NCBI GenBank assembly: GCA_905250125.1
Contig: CAJNOL010000418.1
Span: 66,622 to 130,621 of the forward strand
From: Rotaria sordida
Taxonomy: Eukaryota > Rotifera > Eurotatoria > Philodinida > Philodinidae
Reading direction: 5' to 3'
DNA length: 64,000 bases
Under the pieces are notes generated by a model. That model saw only the letters and a program-made list of their open reading frames with translations, did not search any database and was not told the DNA's origin. Positions 51,735-64,000 of this stretch are shown here, one piece after another; the stretch's first letter is position 1; each line of letters opens with the position of its first letter. The position numbers and the translations under genes were made by a program.

Positions 51735-54700
51735 GATAAAAATATTAATTATTTTAATTCATAAAAATCTAAAATCGTAATTATATGAGTTATTATAAAA
51801 ATGTAAATAGACAAATACAATCCTAGGAAATTTCTATCTATATATTATTATATAGTTTCATAGAATAATAGGTCACCATAGATTTAGCATCAGTCATATT
51901 CGAAATACATACAAAAAACAACGTCTACAAACTAACATAGGAATGTAAAAAGTGCAAAAACAAAAAACTGTTCGCCACTGATTTAGATACAGAGAGAAAG
52001 AAAAATCAAGCATTACATAGTGAAATCAAATGTCGTCGTTATATTTGTCGATTTACAAAAACACATGGGAAGACAATAGAACGCAAAAACGAAAAGAAAA
52101 GAAAAACTTCTTCACATATTTTTCTTTGTTGTTTTTTTTTCTTTATTATAAAAGTTCTCTGTGAATTTTTTTTAATAGATCAAGTCAATTGACATTTTTT
52201 TCAAGTTCTTTGTTTCTAATTCTTCCAGTACAAACTTATGATAGACATACGATTGTTGTTCGATCATTTTGTGATGACTATTGAGTTTCATTTGATGACA
52301 AATTTTTTTCAACAAAAATATGTAGAAATTTTTTTTCATATTAGATTAAAAACATGATGACCTTCACCACTTGTAGTAAATAAAAAATGATCACGCATTG
52401 ATATTGTATTATCAGATAATCAATATTTAGATGATGGATCATTTTGTCTTTCAATGAATTATTAATAATAATACAAATTATATTGACTATAGTGGATAAA
52501 TCAAATGTGTTTTCTAACTGTTAATTTTGTATATTTTTTTTTTCTCCAATAATTTATTCCAATGAACTTCTTTTATTAAATCTTGTATAATATTTTTTAT
52601 CATAAGAAAATATTAATACAACAAAAATATGCGCATTAACATAGATAAATATTTTTATATATTGCATTAAGTATAGCTATACGTATTACAGCAATATGGT
52701 AATCATGATATGGAAAACAAAAACAAACCGAGTTTCTTAATTTTTAATTGTTCATGTTTATAAATCGATCTGTTTTTTGATAATATTTGACAAAATGTTT
52801 AAAATTTGTTTATAATTTATAATTTCTTATGTTAAAATAATTGTTTTTATAGAATCTGCTATTGAAAATATTATTATAATACTTGAAAATCATGTTCATT
52901 AATAAATGATTGGATCAAGTTTTTTTTTTTTAACAAATAATAATTAATATATATAAATAATATCATTTCATGTATTTGTAACAAGTATAGTGAAGTGATG
53001 CAGTATAAAATTAACAATCGTATATACAATAATTATGTTAATCATTACTGTATATATTATTGTTAAGTTTTTATATCCAAATTAGACAAACAAATATGGA
53101 GTATACATTCTGACGTATGCTAATTTATTTTTATTTTTCTTTATCAAGTTATAATAGAAGTATTGTATTCATGGTTCGTTGCTTTTGCACTTTTTTCTTT
53201 CGCTATTATATTATTGGTAATGTTCATAATTTACTCTTCGTCAAATATATACTTATGTTTAGTTTTTAAGTTTAGGAACATTGACATAGTTTTTTTCTTA
53301 TAATAAATATAAATGAATTCTAATGATATATCAATAATAAGAATTATTCGTATGAGGAATTAAATAAATTGATTTTTTTGTAATAGAGCGGATAATGAAT
53401 GGACATATTCTATTCAGTAGTGATTAATGAAATATATAAAAATTTCATTTTTACGATATTTGTGGATGTTTTGTATATTGGACGTTGTACCAATGTTATT
53501 AGCAACTAAAAACCTTATCGACCTTATTCGATCAGGTCGTGTCAGTTGTCTCGTACTAAAAAGTACAGTAAAAAAAACATGTTTATATATGCGAAAAGTG
53601 ATTAAGCAAGTATAAAATATAGAACAAAAGTCTTCTAAAAAAATATATATATAATAACATGATACTTCGATATAGATGTATAATAAAATAAGATTAACAC
53701 CTTTGGCTTTATAACTGAGAAAAACAAAAACCATTTAATTATATATCGAAAGATGATCTATTTTCTTTAATTATAATCAAGTTTGGTTTATTCTTGAGAC
53801 ACAAGCTTATTTATGAAGTAAGTTATTTATGTCAAATGTACTTATCGCGTATTTAGTTTTGAATGAAATGCTTCAGCGAGCAAAGATAAATTACAACAAA
53901 ATCCAGTTTTTCATTATGTATAATTTGTTAAATGGAATATTATCAAATTTTCTTACTCTATATTTTTAGATAAACAGTCAATACATTGAATTTAAATCAA
54001 AGGAAAATAAAACTATTGAATGATTGTATGAAATTAATATAAATTTTAACTTTTTTTTTTTATATGAAACATGAAAACTAATGATTGATGAATGAAATTC
54101 TAATATATCTGTATTTGATCGAAAAATAAATATGTCGAAAGATGATATATAATTATAATATTTTATTAATAAAGACTTCTTTTTTTAATTCTTTTTTTTT
54201 TCGAACGAAGAAAAGAGAAATAACATAGATAAATAAATAAATCAACTACTATATCTGTTTTTTTTTTACAATTACATAGGATAAACTAATAAGAAGATCC
54301 GATACATTGATTATCATATCGATTGTTTATATAGTTATCTTGTTACCTCAGCCGACCATTGAATCATAATACATTGTACACTTTTTGTGAAACACCATCC
54401 AAAAGCAGTATTGAAATATGGAGGTAGAAGTTTTGATTTCTCCAAACAGACACGTTTAGATATGACTCATTAAAGACTGTGCAAGACCTTGTTAATATAC
54501 GATCAAAGGTCGCATATCAATAATATCTCGTAATAATATATGGATTACTTTTCTATTGCACTTCTGAAAGGTTAAGTAAAAAAAAATATGTCTCAAGATA
54601 AATAGAATAAAATAATCACCCTGTGATTAGTAACAACACCTGAGTCATGTTTTACATTTTAATCCCATAGGAATTATACTACTAGCTTTTTCTTCATCTT

Positions 54701-55851
54701 GCAAGAATTTGATGAAAGAACATTTGTAGATAACTTTTTAAAAAGAAAATAAGTTTAAAATTGAAACTATTATCTTCATACTCTACAAACGTTTGTATTA
54801 CATGTGAACACATTCCATCGATCAATATCATTCATTGGATTTTTTTCCAAATATGTTAATAATTGTTGAGTTAGATAATTCATCAGCATGAGGTCGTATT
54901 CTATTGGAAACATTTATCATTTGCTCACATGCCATTAATATAGCACTGAACTGTTAGTGTTATCTTTCTTCACATTTTTTTAGATTACTTCATTCTGATG
55001 TTTTACTTCACACAGTAGAACTTCTCTTGTTTGGCATTTTCGTAATTTCATTTTTTTTTTTGACTTTCGACGTTAGTTAGAAGAATCAAAATCTTTTCTG
55101 TGTAAAAAAAAAAAAGTTAATTGATTTTGAATTCAATTCATTTCGTATTGTATAGAATATTTTCAATTTATTGATAATTATAATAATATTAGAAATAAAC
55201 CATATGACTTCAATTGTCAATTTAACAATGAATATGAATATGAGAAGAATGTCAACTTCAAACGAAATTGATGAAGAAAAAAACACTTGAAGTAAATGTG
55301 TTCCTTGACCTTTGTCTTACCAGTGCTTTAATTGATTCATCGATAACAATCTCGTTAAGAAAAAAAAAAAATGCTAAAATCAATTAGATACATAATCTAT
55401 TGTGTAAGAACAGATAATGAACATATGTTTTAACTGACTAAAACAACACAGAACTATCACGAAATGTCTGAAGTCACTGAAAAACAAAATTATAATCTGA
55501 TGAAAAAAACAAAACTTCGAGTTTGATAAACATGATCTAATGTCGATAATCACTTTACTAATCTATGTTAAAGTTCTTTGGATTAGTCCCGGACACGACC
55601 GAGTTCGGATTTGAAAATTTTGGATCCCATAAACTCTAATCTATGTACAATTTGATTAAACATGTTAATACAAAACAAGTATATTGCTTTTTTTTTTCTA
55701 CATCTATACATGTAAATCTATTTCGTTTGTCAAAATGTTGATATGATAATAAAATATAAACAATACCTGAATATTACAAGACACAAACATAATTACAAAA
55801 AAAAAAGAGAAAAAAAACAAAAAGAAAGCAAAATCAATATCAATATTATGA
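51735..55851. other. Intergenic, no gene seen
   Basis: Four kilobases between the MAP3K start and the TMEM198 stop, both on the minus strand. AT-rich with T runs; no frame with family resemblance, no RNA gene and no clear repeat on either strand. It should contain the MAP3K promoter. Confidence 0.5.
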
Positions 55852-58133
55852 TTAGATTAAATGAGTTAATGTTGTTGTTGTACTATCAGTATCTTTCCGT
55901 GTTGGTGGTGTCCCAGTTGTAACTATTGTACTAGTATTATCATTATTATTGTTAGTTAAGCAAACTGCCGTCGAACTTTGTTGTCGTATATTTTGTATAA
56001 GATCCTATAATAACAAATTAATGATTATCATCAGATAAACAACATGTAAGATTATATATTGTCTGTATCATTTTAAATAGTTACATCATATAAACATCTT
56101 ATGAGCTATTTATCCTTACATATGTTTTATGTCATGCACATGTTCTTCTCAACTATTTACATAAGATATTTTCTTTGTTATAGACAAAATTAAAATTCTG
56201 ATCTTGGATTAGACATTCATCAGTCAGAATTTGCATTTGAATTTTTGCTTCGGCAATCATTAGAGGTAAATTTATACCATCACGTGCTTTACAAAATGTA
56301 GGATAGAATGACAAAAAAAAACCTCTAATTGTAACAATCGTGTCGTGTCAATAAGTGGTAAAAATATAAATGTACGCGTTATAATCCAATAAAAACAAAA
56401 TTCCCGAATCAAATTCAACAACCGCTCGCATTTACAATTACAAAAAAAAACAGAAGACTTCAATATATATTAAAAGCAAGGATGTTTTCAAATTCACAAG
56501 GATTCGAGAGTCGATGACTCAGGAGATTGATGAGAAAATTTCTAGTAAAATTGACCGAATTTTTTAAGGAAAAACGTATAAAACATTGGAGAACAACAAA
56601 AATTTCTCAAGATTGAAGAGTGATCTTCTCCACTCGTGATACCCTTGATTAAAAGGCGTAGCCATCGAAATGAAAATTGCCTACAACATTTATTTTTAAT
56701 TTGATCTTATCTATTAACAATTTTTTGTTTTTGTACTAGTTCATTTATATTTGATGATAAGCTTTCTAATATATATTAAGTCAAAACAATCAATCATTTT
56801 CAAAAACAAAAAAGCAACTTCTGTTAATATTAAACTTACTGACGAAAGAGCATCTCCATTAGTTCGTCGTATATGATAAAAATGTCGAAAACGATTACTT
56901 TCATCAGGAATAATCTGTCGTCGAAGTGTATCTCGTTCATAATGACGACGAATTTTTTTTAAATTTGCTGTTCTATAATGTTTTCTGCCTGCACTAATAA
57001 CTAAAATAAAAACAAAAAAAAAAATTTTTTTTTTTCTTCATATTTGATTTTCTTTAGAGAAAAACAAGTCTCTATATTGTTCATAAACATATCTTTAATG
57101 TTCTCTTGTACATCAATCGAAAGATACATTAATTAACTATTCAAGATTATAATGTTATCTTCTATTTCAATGGTAAGTGTACATACACATATCCGGTCAT
57201 AAAACAAAACAAAAATTTTTCAAGGTCAATGCATTCTCATGATGATAACAAAAAACAGAAAAGAAAAGGGTTCAATTCTCATGAAAAGTAATTAGACATG
57301 CTTAAATGAACTAATGATAAATAGATACATATATTTTTTTTTTTCATACTTCTATGCCATGAATCTCTATGATCATAATTTTTTCCTGTACATGTATATT
57401 GTATGACAATAGAAAATAACATTATAATAGGTAATATAAATACGATAATCCAATGACGTATACATAATAATGGTGTCGTTTCAAATAAAAGACGTTTATG
57501 TATATAACGAAGTAAAATTGATAATTGAAGAAAATAATCTAATACAAACATTTGACATACACCAGATAAACATGATGATATTATAATAAGCATAAATTTT
57601 TGAAAACGTAATGTTAATATTGAACATATTATACCTAAGATTAATATTAAACCAATAATTAACCAAAATGATGTTATTATACCATTTGTACGATCATTTA
57701 TATCCCATAAAATAAATGTTATTATTGATATTATTAAACCAAAACAAAAACCATTTATAAATAAACCAACATTTTGTAATAATATATTAATTAAACCAAA
57801 TAATATAGCTATTGAACATGATATACTTATTAATTGTAATTCATTAAGTGTTGGTTGTATAGATAAAATAATATAAAAAACTAATGAACTAAGACCAAAT
57901 GATGTTAAAAACATAGTTAAACGCCACCAACGATAACCTACGACAAAAAAAAACTCAAGAATTTCAAATTATTTTATACAAAAAAAGAATTTTGTTTTAC
58001 CAAATATTCCATAAAATAACCCAACACATGCTAACGATATATAAGCAATTAACCAATGTAAATCATAATTTATAGGTAATTTTAATTCACAATATTCATA
58101 TATCATTCTTGTATTATTTGTTAGATTTTTCAT
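55852..58133 (-). CDS. TMEM198: Transmembrane protein 198 (DUF4203)
   Basis: Four exons, 58133-58001, 57937-57350, 57000-56840 and 56004-55852, give 344 aa; human TMEM198 has 360. About seven hydrophobic helices occupy residues 25-235. Family-like features are GLFYGIFGYRWWRL at the first junction, NVGLFINGFCFGLII, LTLRFQKFM, LDYFLQL followed by LRY, LLCIRHWIIVFILPI, and a basic cytosolic tail (RKHYRTANLKKIRRHYERD). In vertebrates the protein promotes Wnt signalling by helping casein kinase phosphorylate LRP6 at the membrane. The C-terminal exon is Asn/Thr-rich and may be less conserved; its junction spans an 835-bp intron and is the weakest. Confidence 0.87.
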
Positions 58134-60884
58134 TATGATCTAAAGTAAAAAAAAAGAACTCCAGGACATCTACTTCTTTTACATCAAGGTTAATCGATAA
58201 ACCAGTATGTCGTGTAATCTTTGAATATATCTCTAATGTGTATATATACGTAAGATCAAGCAAAAGAAAGAGAGAGAGAAGAAAAAAAAAAGAAAGATTA
58301 GTAAACACAAATGTTTGATTACATCATTATTGTTTGATCATGAAAAAGACATAATGAAGGAGAAAGAACTAGCAACGAATGACAAACATTATTCTTTTTA
58401 TGCTATACTTATATTTGAATCTATTCAATGAAAATCATAGTGACTATAGTAACATATTTCCTCTTTTGTCTGCTACTATTAGACAGGCGACAAGATTCAT
58501 GTCTGATTTTTCTCTCTCTCTCATTTTCTGCCATCGTTTTGCAATAGTCGTTATGAAGGATAGGAAAAAAACTGAGAGAGAGAGAGAGAAGAAAGTCAAC
58601 AATGATCACGAGCAAAAGAACGAAACAGCTGATAGAGTGGTTGACCTCTCTCCCTCTCTCTTATAAAGTTCACATGTATAAAGAAAGTTTCAAATTTGAT
58701 CATTAGTGTTTAGTTATGTTTTGAAATCTAGTTTCAATATGAGAATATTTCATATGAAGTGTAATTGGAAAGAAACTTTTTTTTATTGTTAATAGAGGAA
58801 ATAGACAAATTTCCGGACTTGAAAAGGAAGTAGATTAAGAATACATCATTTTGTGATTTTTTAATTTTTTGTTTGAAGAATTAATTGAACAATAAATTAT
58901 ACATCAGCTAGTTTGATATTTTCAATATATATATATATATATATGAGTGATTCTGGTATCTATTGTACCGGTTTTTTTTTGAAAAAATGGTCGAAAAAAA
59001 AGTAAACAGCTGCACTTAAAAGTGTCATCATTTGATAGAGAATGCTTTGAAGTATAAGAAAAAAGTGGTTTTGCAAACTACCAATTTTTTCTTTTATCTC
59101 ATTTAGAGACCAAAAGGTTTTTAGGAACTTATTTAAAGGATCGTTTATCTTATTTCAGTGAGGGATGATGGTATCTATAGGTTATAACATGATCTCATAG
59201 GTTTCAAAACGTTTTCTATCGAGTAACATACCTAGAAGAAGTACAAAAATAGTCAATTTGAAGCAATTTCCTTTTTTCAGATTTTCAGTCGGGTAGGAGA
59301 GTAATACCATTTAGACAATGAGCGCCACGGTATTTTTTTAATAACTTTCTTCAGGAATGAGTTAGAACCTTGATATTTACAACATAAGCTATGACTACTA
59401 ATTGCTATTTATGGTGAAAAAAATCAACTCTTAACTCCTTATAGTTCGGCCAGGAGATAGGCATAAGGGGTGGAACAAGTTGTATGTCGTACACCAGTCG
59501 ATGCCAGTAAGATCTAAATTTTTCAAAAACGACAAAAGGTAGTAACTTGTGATTTTCAGCAGTCGAAAATGACCAAATTAATAAATCTTTTTATGAAAAA
59601 AGCTTTGACTTGAAGTGTTTGTTGGCTTCATACTTGAGTCAAAAGGGATGGGACACGGTTTTTTCTGTTGTCTGGAACCATTGACAGAATGACAAATTAT
59701 CCTGATACAACGACAGCTGAAGTAAAAATAAGGTTATGAATAGATAGAGCAATCAAAAATGATATAAGAAAGCTAATTAAAGATCGTTTACTTTTTTGGT
59801 TTGAAGCAAAAAAAAGAAAGAAAGAAGAAAAGAAAAATATGAGGAACAATCATGAAAACACGTGGAATGGGCGAAAAAACTAGTTTATTTTCTAAACCAT
59901 TCGTAAACGATAACAGATAGAAACCTGATTTTAGCAGTATAAATAGAGCATAGTAGATAGACACTGCAGTATAAATTTCGAGCTATTTTATTGAGTAAGA
60001 GCTGAGATATTGATGAAGATATCTCTTATAAATAGCACTCAGCTTACTGTTATTATGGTTATTATTCTTCAAACAATTAGTCTTTGAATACAGTAGAATC
60101 ATGAGAATACGTATATATATATATATATATATAATACTTGTTAATGTATCAGAACAAATTGAAAGAAAATAGATTTGTCCTATATTCAAATAATGGATAC
60201 TGTCGGTAATAAATGATGTTAAGTAACAAACTCATGATTTTATTTTCCAGTTATCATTAAAAACTTATTTGCATATTTATTTAATCTTACTTTAAATGAA
60301 ATTAAACAAGGTATATGATCAAATCATTCGTTAATACAATGAAGCATAGTAATCTTTTATCGAAGATCAGAACTTGGGCGGAGAGGGAGGGGAGGTTGAG
60401 CGTCGGTTTGAACAACAATTCTTAAATATTCTTACAATAATATTTATATCTATCGATAAACTTTGTTAAAATAAATAAGATCTATTGCCTATGTATATTA
60501 TTATTTTTCTATTGTGTCATATCGTCTCAAATTGACATTAATATACTTATTGCGTCATATGCCTCATTAAAACATGAATAGGCTTCACAAATAAATTCTC
60601 ATTTAAGTACTCTATATACCATTTCAAAGAGTAAAGACATCTCTAGAATTCTATATACTTCAGCTATATTTCGGATTGACAAATACGAAACTATAAACAC
60701 TATTTTAGGGAGCAGTATAAAAAAATATGTGGAATATTTTTGTTTGAACTTTGATAAGTCCGATCATAACTCAAATATGAAGGAAATTGAAATAGAATAT
60801 GCAAGTAGACTATGTGAATAGCCAGATGACATACTATACCCTATTGAATCAGGTTCTACCTGTATCCAACAAGATTTAGATTCT
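58134..60884. other. Divergent intergenic region
   Basis: Lies between the TMEM198 start (-) and the LRR gene start (+), so it should hold TMEM198 promoter elements. It contains GA/CT runs near 58268-58280, 58510 and 58572-58592, and TA runs near 58927 and 60112-60133. No gene is supported. At about 60370-60405 a purine-rich stretch, GGGCGGAGAGGGAGGGGAGG, stands out from the AT-rich background. Confidence 0.45.
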
Positions 60885-61483
60885 TATATAGGGAGCCTGT
60901 TTAAAAAAAAATGTGAAATCCGTAGTTTTTTTTAAATTTCAGTTGTCTCCCATGGTGCACAAGAGGCTCAATTTTTTTTTATTAAAGATAGAGAGGCATG
61001 TTCACATTCCCAATCCGTACATGGATAAGGTTAGTGAAAACCTTCGTTAAATATCACTATTGACCTCAACAAGGAAATTTTTCTTTTTCATACGTAGGAA
61101 AAAAACAATATATAGGCTAGTACAGAAGTCACTTTATCGAAAAGAAAATTGAATATCTTCATTATAGTTCGAGCAAATCAGCTGATTTGTTTTTTTTACC
61201 AAGGATAGAGGCATGTTCACACTCCATATTCATACGAACAAGGTTAATGAGAACCTTTTGCTAAGTATATTGTTTTTTTTCCTATTTGTGAAAAAGAAAA
61301 ATTTTCTTGTTGAGGTCAATAGTAATATTTAACAAAGGTTTTCACTAGCCTTGTCCGTATGGATTGGGAATGTGAATATGTCTTTATCTTTGGTAAAAAA
61401 AAAATGAACCCGTTTAATCGAGCCATAATGGAAATATTCAAATTTTTCTTTGTGGAGTTATATATTGAACACCCTATATAACA
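60885..61483. mobile_element. Composite inverted-repeat element, possibly mariner-like MITE
   Basis: The left end TTATATAGGGAGCCTGTTTA and the right end (reverse-complemented) TTATATAGGGTGTTCAATAT resemble each other and abut TA. Inside are three copies of a 70-bp unit beginning GAGGCATGTTCACA: two in direct orientation (about 60990 and 61208) and one inverted (about 61315-61385). The second and third form a clear hairpin (61140-61280 with 61300-61450). A partial copy of the left end occurs near 60700. No transposase is visible. Confidence 0.6.
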
Positions 61484-61758
61484 GCTCCTTGACTCTCCAA
61501 TTGAAAAACAATAAACAGCTTCAATAGGTTGAAAATAATGCTAAAGATAAATTTCAAAAATTCACTGAACAAAACCATCTGACACACATTTCCATTTCAT
61601 ATATAACAGTTTCGATAAAATCAGTTGAAAAATGAAAATATTTCTCTATATAGAAAATAATCAATTAGTAAACATGATCAATGATTGTTTATTTTTTATG
61701 TTTGAAAACAAGTAAAGATTACCGCCAAGTTAAATAGATATTACTTTAATGAATCATA

Positions 61759-63575
61759 ATGATACTGTTAATAATTATCTTACTAGCTATTCGATTTTCT
61801 GATATTGGTGAGCTAAGATTTTTTTTCTGGTTTTAAATAATGCTCTCTATTAATATATAGACACTTGTCCAATATTTTGTCAATGTTATTCTGCATTTGA
61901 TGGTAAAAGCTCAATTTCTTTTTTTTTTGTTTTTTATTCTAATAAAATTTTTCAAGGTTATCATGTAACATGTCAAAATGCAAAACTTTATGAAATTCCA
62001 TATAATTTAACAAAATTTCTTCAAACAACAGAACATCAAAATTTAATTGTTGATTTAAGTTCAAATTTTCTTTCTATAATACCATGTAATTTTTTTCAAA
62101 TATCAACAATAATAACATTAATATTAACTAAAAATTATATTGAATATATACCATGGTGTTTTTCTCAATCATCAATACAAATTCTTCGATTAAATCAAAA
62201 TCAACTTCAATTTAATCAAACAACTATTTTAACAAGTTCAAAATTATATTATCTTGATATTTCACATAATAAAATATCTTCTTTACCAAGAACATTTTTT
62301 AATTATATTCGACGTCTTCGTATATTAATATTAAATAATCAATCGAATTTATTTCAAATAAATAATGATCAATGGATACGTTCATTAACAACAAGAAATC
62401 AATTAACAATTATAATATGTGATGAAAATTTTCATTTACCATTATGTTTATTTAATCATTTATTTCAATCAAATAAATTATTATCAATTGAATTAAATTC
62501 TAATATATATTGTGATTGTTCTTTTGTTTATTTACCATTAGAAAAAATTCATTTTCATTATTGTCAAATTCAACATCAACAACAAGAAGGAAAATGTAAT
62601 CTTCATTCATCTTATTTTAAACATGTTCATTCATTAATTGATTTACAAAATGATAAATATCATCAAATATGTTCGAAAGAATATCAACTTTGTCAAAATA
62701 TACAATTAAATAAAAATAATCAATTAACAACAACTAATTTTAATTTATCTTTAAATAATAATTATATTGAATCAATATCAAATTCATCAATAATAACAAC
62801 GTCTATTATTACAGTAACAATATCAAAGAAAGAAAATGTAACCACAGGTGTTATTATTCCTTTTATACTTCTTTTAATTATTGTGACAATAGTCTGTCTT
62901 TATGTTATTGTATCTGGATGTTTTATTAAAATGAAGAATCGAGAACCAATTACAGATTTTATTATCAGACAAAAAAAACAACAAAATATGAAAAATATTG
63001 CTTCAAGCGGTATGCAGAATTTTCATTAGTTAGAGAAAAACAAATGACTCCTCTCTCTAACGAAATCACTTTAATTATTAGTAAAATAGTATTGGAAATT
63101 TGTTGTAGTTATCTGTCGTTCAGATTAGTAGTCACATTCAAGATTATTCAGCCATCATGTTACTATAACTAATTAATCAAAATATCTTTTTTTGTCATTC
63201 CAGACGGTTTCTAATTTACATAACCTTCAAAATATTTTTCTTGTATTTTTATTTTTTTCTTTATCATTATTCTTAGTAAATTCTGATAAAAATCCAACAC
63301 GATTTGATGAATGTATTTCAATTGAAAATGTTAATGTGAATTCAAATCCACAAAAAAATTCATTTCAATCATATTATCAACAAAGTAATTCATATTCAGA
63401 TGAAGAATCTGAATGTACATTTTATAGTATGAACAATAATAAAAATTCTTCAACATCATTTATACAATCTTCAATGTCTGAAATTGATATAGCATCATTA
63501 ACATCAACAATAAATTCTTCATTATCTAATGAAACTGTTATTATTTCTAATCGAAATCAAAAAAGAATATATTGA
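61759..63575 (+). CDS. Leucine-rich-repeat single-pass transmembrane protein
   Basis: Four exons, 61759-61807, 61861-61902, 61957-63009 and 63277-63575, encode 480 aa. A hydrophobic signal peptide (MILLIIILLAIRFS) is followed by an LRRNT-like Cys cluster (CPIFCQC ending VTC). Several diverged leucine-rich repeats follow, for example LYYLDISHNKISSLPRTFF, then an LRRCT Cys set (YCDCSFVYLPLEKI and later Cys). A Thr/Ser/Asn-rich stalk leads to one helix (GVIIPFILLLIIVTIVCLYV) and a Ser/Asn-rich cytosolic tail. The plan is that of cell-adhesion or neuronal LRR receptors, but I cannot name the orthologue. The last acceptor is TTATTCTTAG before position 63277; an earlier CAG at 63204 would bring an immediate stop. 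Confidence 0.83.
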
Positions 63576-63654
63576 TAAGAAGAAACAAACGAATATTTTA
63601 TTTATTCTACATTTTATAAGCACAAAAAAAAAGAGAGATATCTTTATCAATCTG

Positions 63655-63685
<31 letters not shown>

Positions 63686-63827
63686 AATGTCCGTATTCAT
63701 GAGATACATTCACACAAAATTGAGCTTGACAGTATAAAAAAAAAAAGAAGATTCACTAACGAACATAACAACAACAACAAGAGATAAGAAAATCGATGTA
63801 AAAAAAAAAACGAAACTCGTCAAATCT
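63576..63827. repeat. Convergent gap with CA/TA microsatellite
   Basis: Between the stop of the LRR gene (+) and the stop of the partial gene (-). It holds a (CA)n(TA)n microsatellite at about 63654-63684. Confidence 0.8.
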
Positions 63828-64000
63828 TTAAGCATAAAATTCTTGTGGTGATTTTGAATAACCATATTGATTTGGATAAAGTAAACCTGTTGTATATGAT
63901 GAATGAGATTTTTCACGTTTATGATAACGTTGAATAATACAAATAAGAAGAATAACTGAGGTAAAAATACCAATAGCTAAACCTATAATAAATTCAAATA
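63828..64000 (-). CDS. C-terminus of a membrane protein (partial, runs off the window)
   Basis: On the minus strand, 57 codons end at a TAA at 63830-63828. They encode one hydrophobic helix (IIGLAIGIFTSVILLICII), a basic stop-transfer QRYHKREK, and a short Tyr/Ser-rich tail ending SPQEFYA. This is the typical end of a single-pass type I receptor or adhesion protein. Codon use matches the other genes. The rest lies beyond 64000, so the family cannot be told. An intron boundary (TTATAG before GTTTAGC) is possible near 63984, but the frame is open through it. Confidence 0.6.
   Translation of the reverse strand, partial: FEFIIGLAIGIFTSVILLICIIQRYHKREKSHSSYTTGLLYPNQYGYSKSPQEFYA

Noticed and set aside
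63192-63276. Extension of the last LRR-gene exon upstream into a hydrophobic stretch
   Set aside because: The acceptor that would include it gives the wrong phase and an immediate stop; the TTATTCTTAG acceptor at 63276 keeps the frame.

Overview
The window looks like animal nuclear DNA that is very rich in A and T. All nine confident gene models are split by GT-AG introns, most of them 42-90 bp, with a few of 0.4-1.5 kb. Codons end mostly in A or T, and the proteins carry runs of Asn, His, Asp, Ser and Pro. The gene set (D1-like invertebrate dopamine receptor, PRDM9-type SET protein, XYLT, Rab GDI, CFAP100, MEKK2/3, TMEM198, MGST1) points to a ciliated protostome-grade animal. The short introns and AT-rich codons would fit a rotifer, perhaps a bdelloid. 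That placement is inference, because no marker gene is present. I joined exons by hand and checked reading phase at every junction.

Layout. 0-1.8 kb: a foldback repeat. 1.8-2.85 kb (+): a PRDM7/9-like SET gene with a 7-nt microexon and no zinc-finger array. 5.4-5.97 kb (+): MGST1, lying between two diverged inverted copies of an unknown sequence (4.3-5.07 and 11.53-12.35 kb). 6.2-10.5 kb: repeat-rich DNA with nested foldbacks and a 1.23-kb non-autonomous hAT element with perfect 8-bp target duplications. 10.5-18.2 kb: no gene that I can support. 18.26-21.1 kb (+): a Dop1R2-like dopamine receptor. 21.6-26.84 kb (-): an unrecognised 805-aa low-complexity polyproline protein, convergent with the receptor. 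28.7-35.6 kb (-): peptide O-xylosyltransferase in 13 exons, with two large hairpin-forming inverted repeats and a G16 run in its introns. 40.7-42.9 kb (+): Rab GDI. 45.5-47.8 kb (+): CFAP100, whose stop codon overlaps the antiparallel stop codon of the next gene. 47.8-51.7 kb (-): a MEKK2/3-type MAP3K, with a second, GC-rich hAT MITE in one intron. 55.85-58.13 kb (-): TMEM198. 60.9-61.5 kb: a composite inverted-repeat element. 61.76-63.58 kb (+): an LRR transmembrane protein. 63.8-64.0 kb (-): the C-terminal end of another membrane protein cut by the window edge.

The genes are ordinary metazoan housekeeping, signalling and cilium genes and do not form a pathway cluster. I did not find a new multi-gene system. 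The most noteworthy items are the zinc-finger-less PRDM9-like methyltransferase, the stop-codon overlap between CFAP100 and the MAP3K, and the density of foldback elements, including hairpins inside introns.
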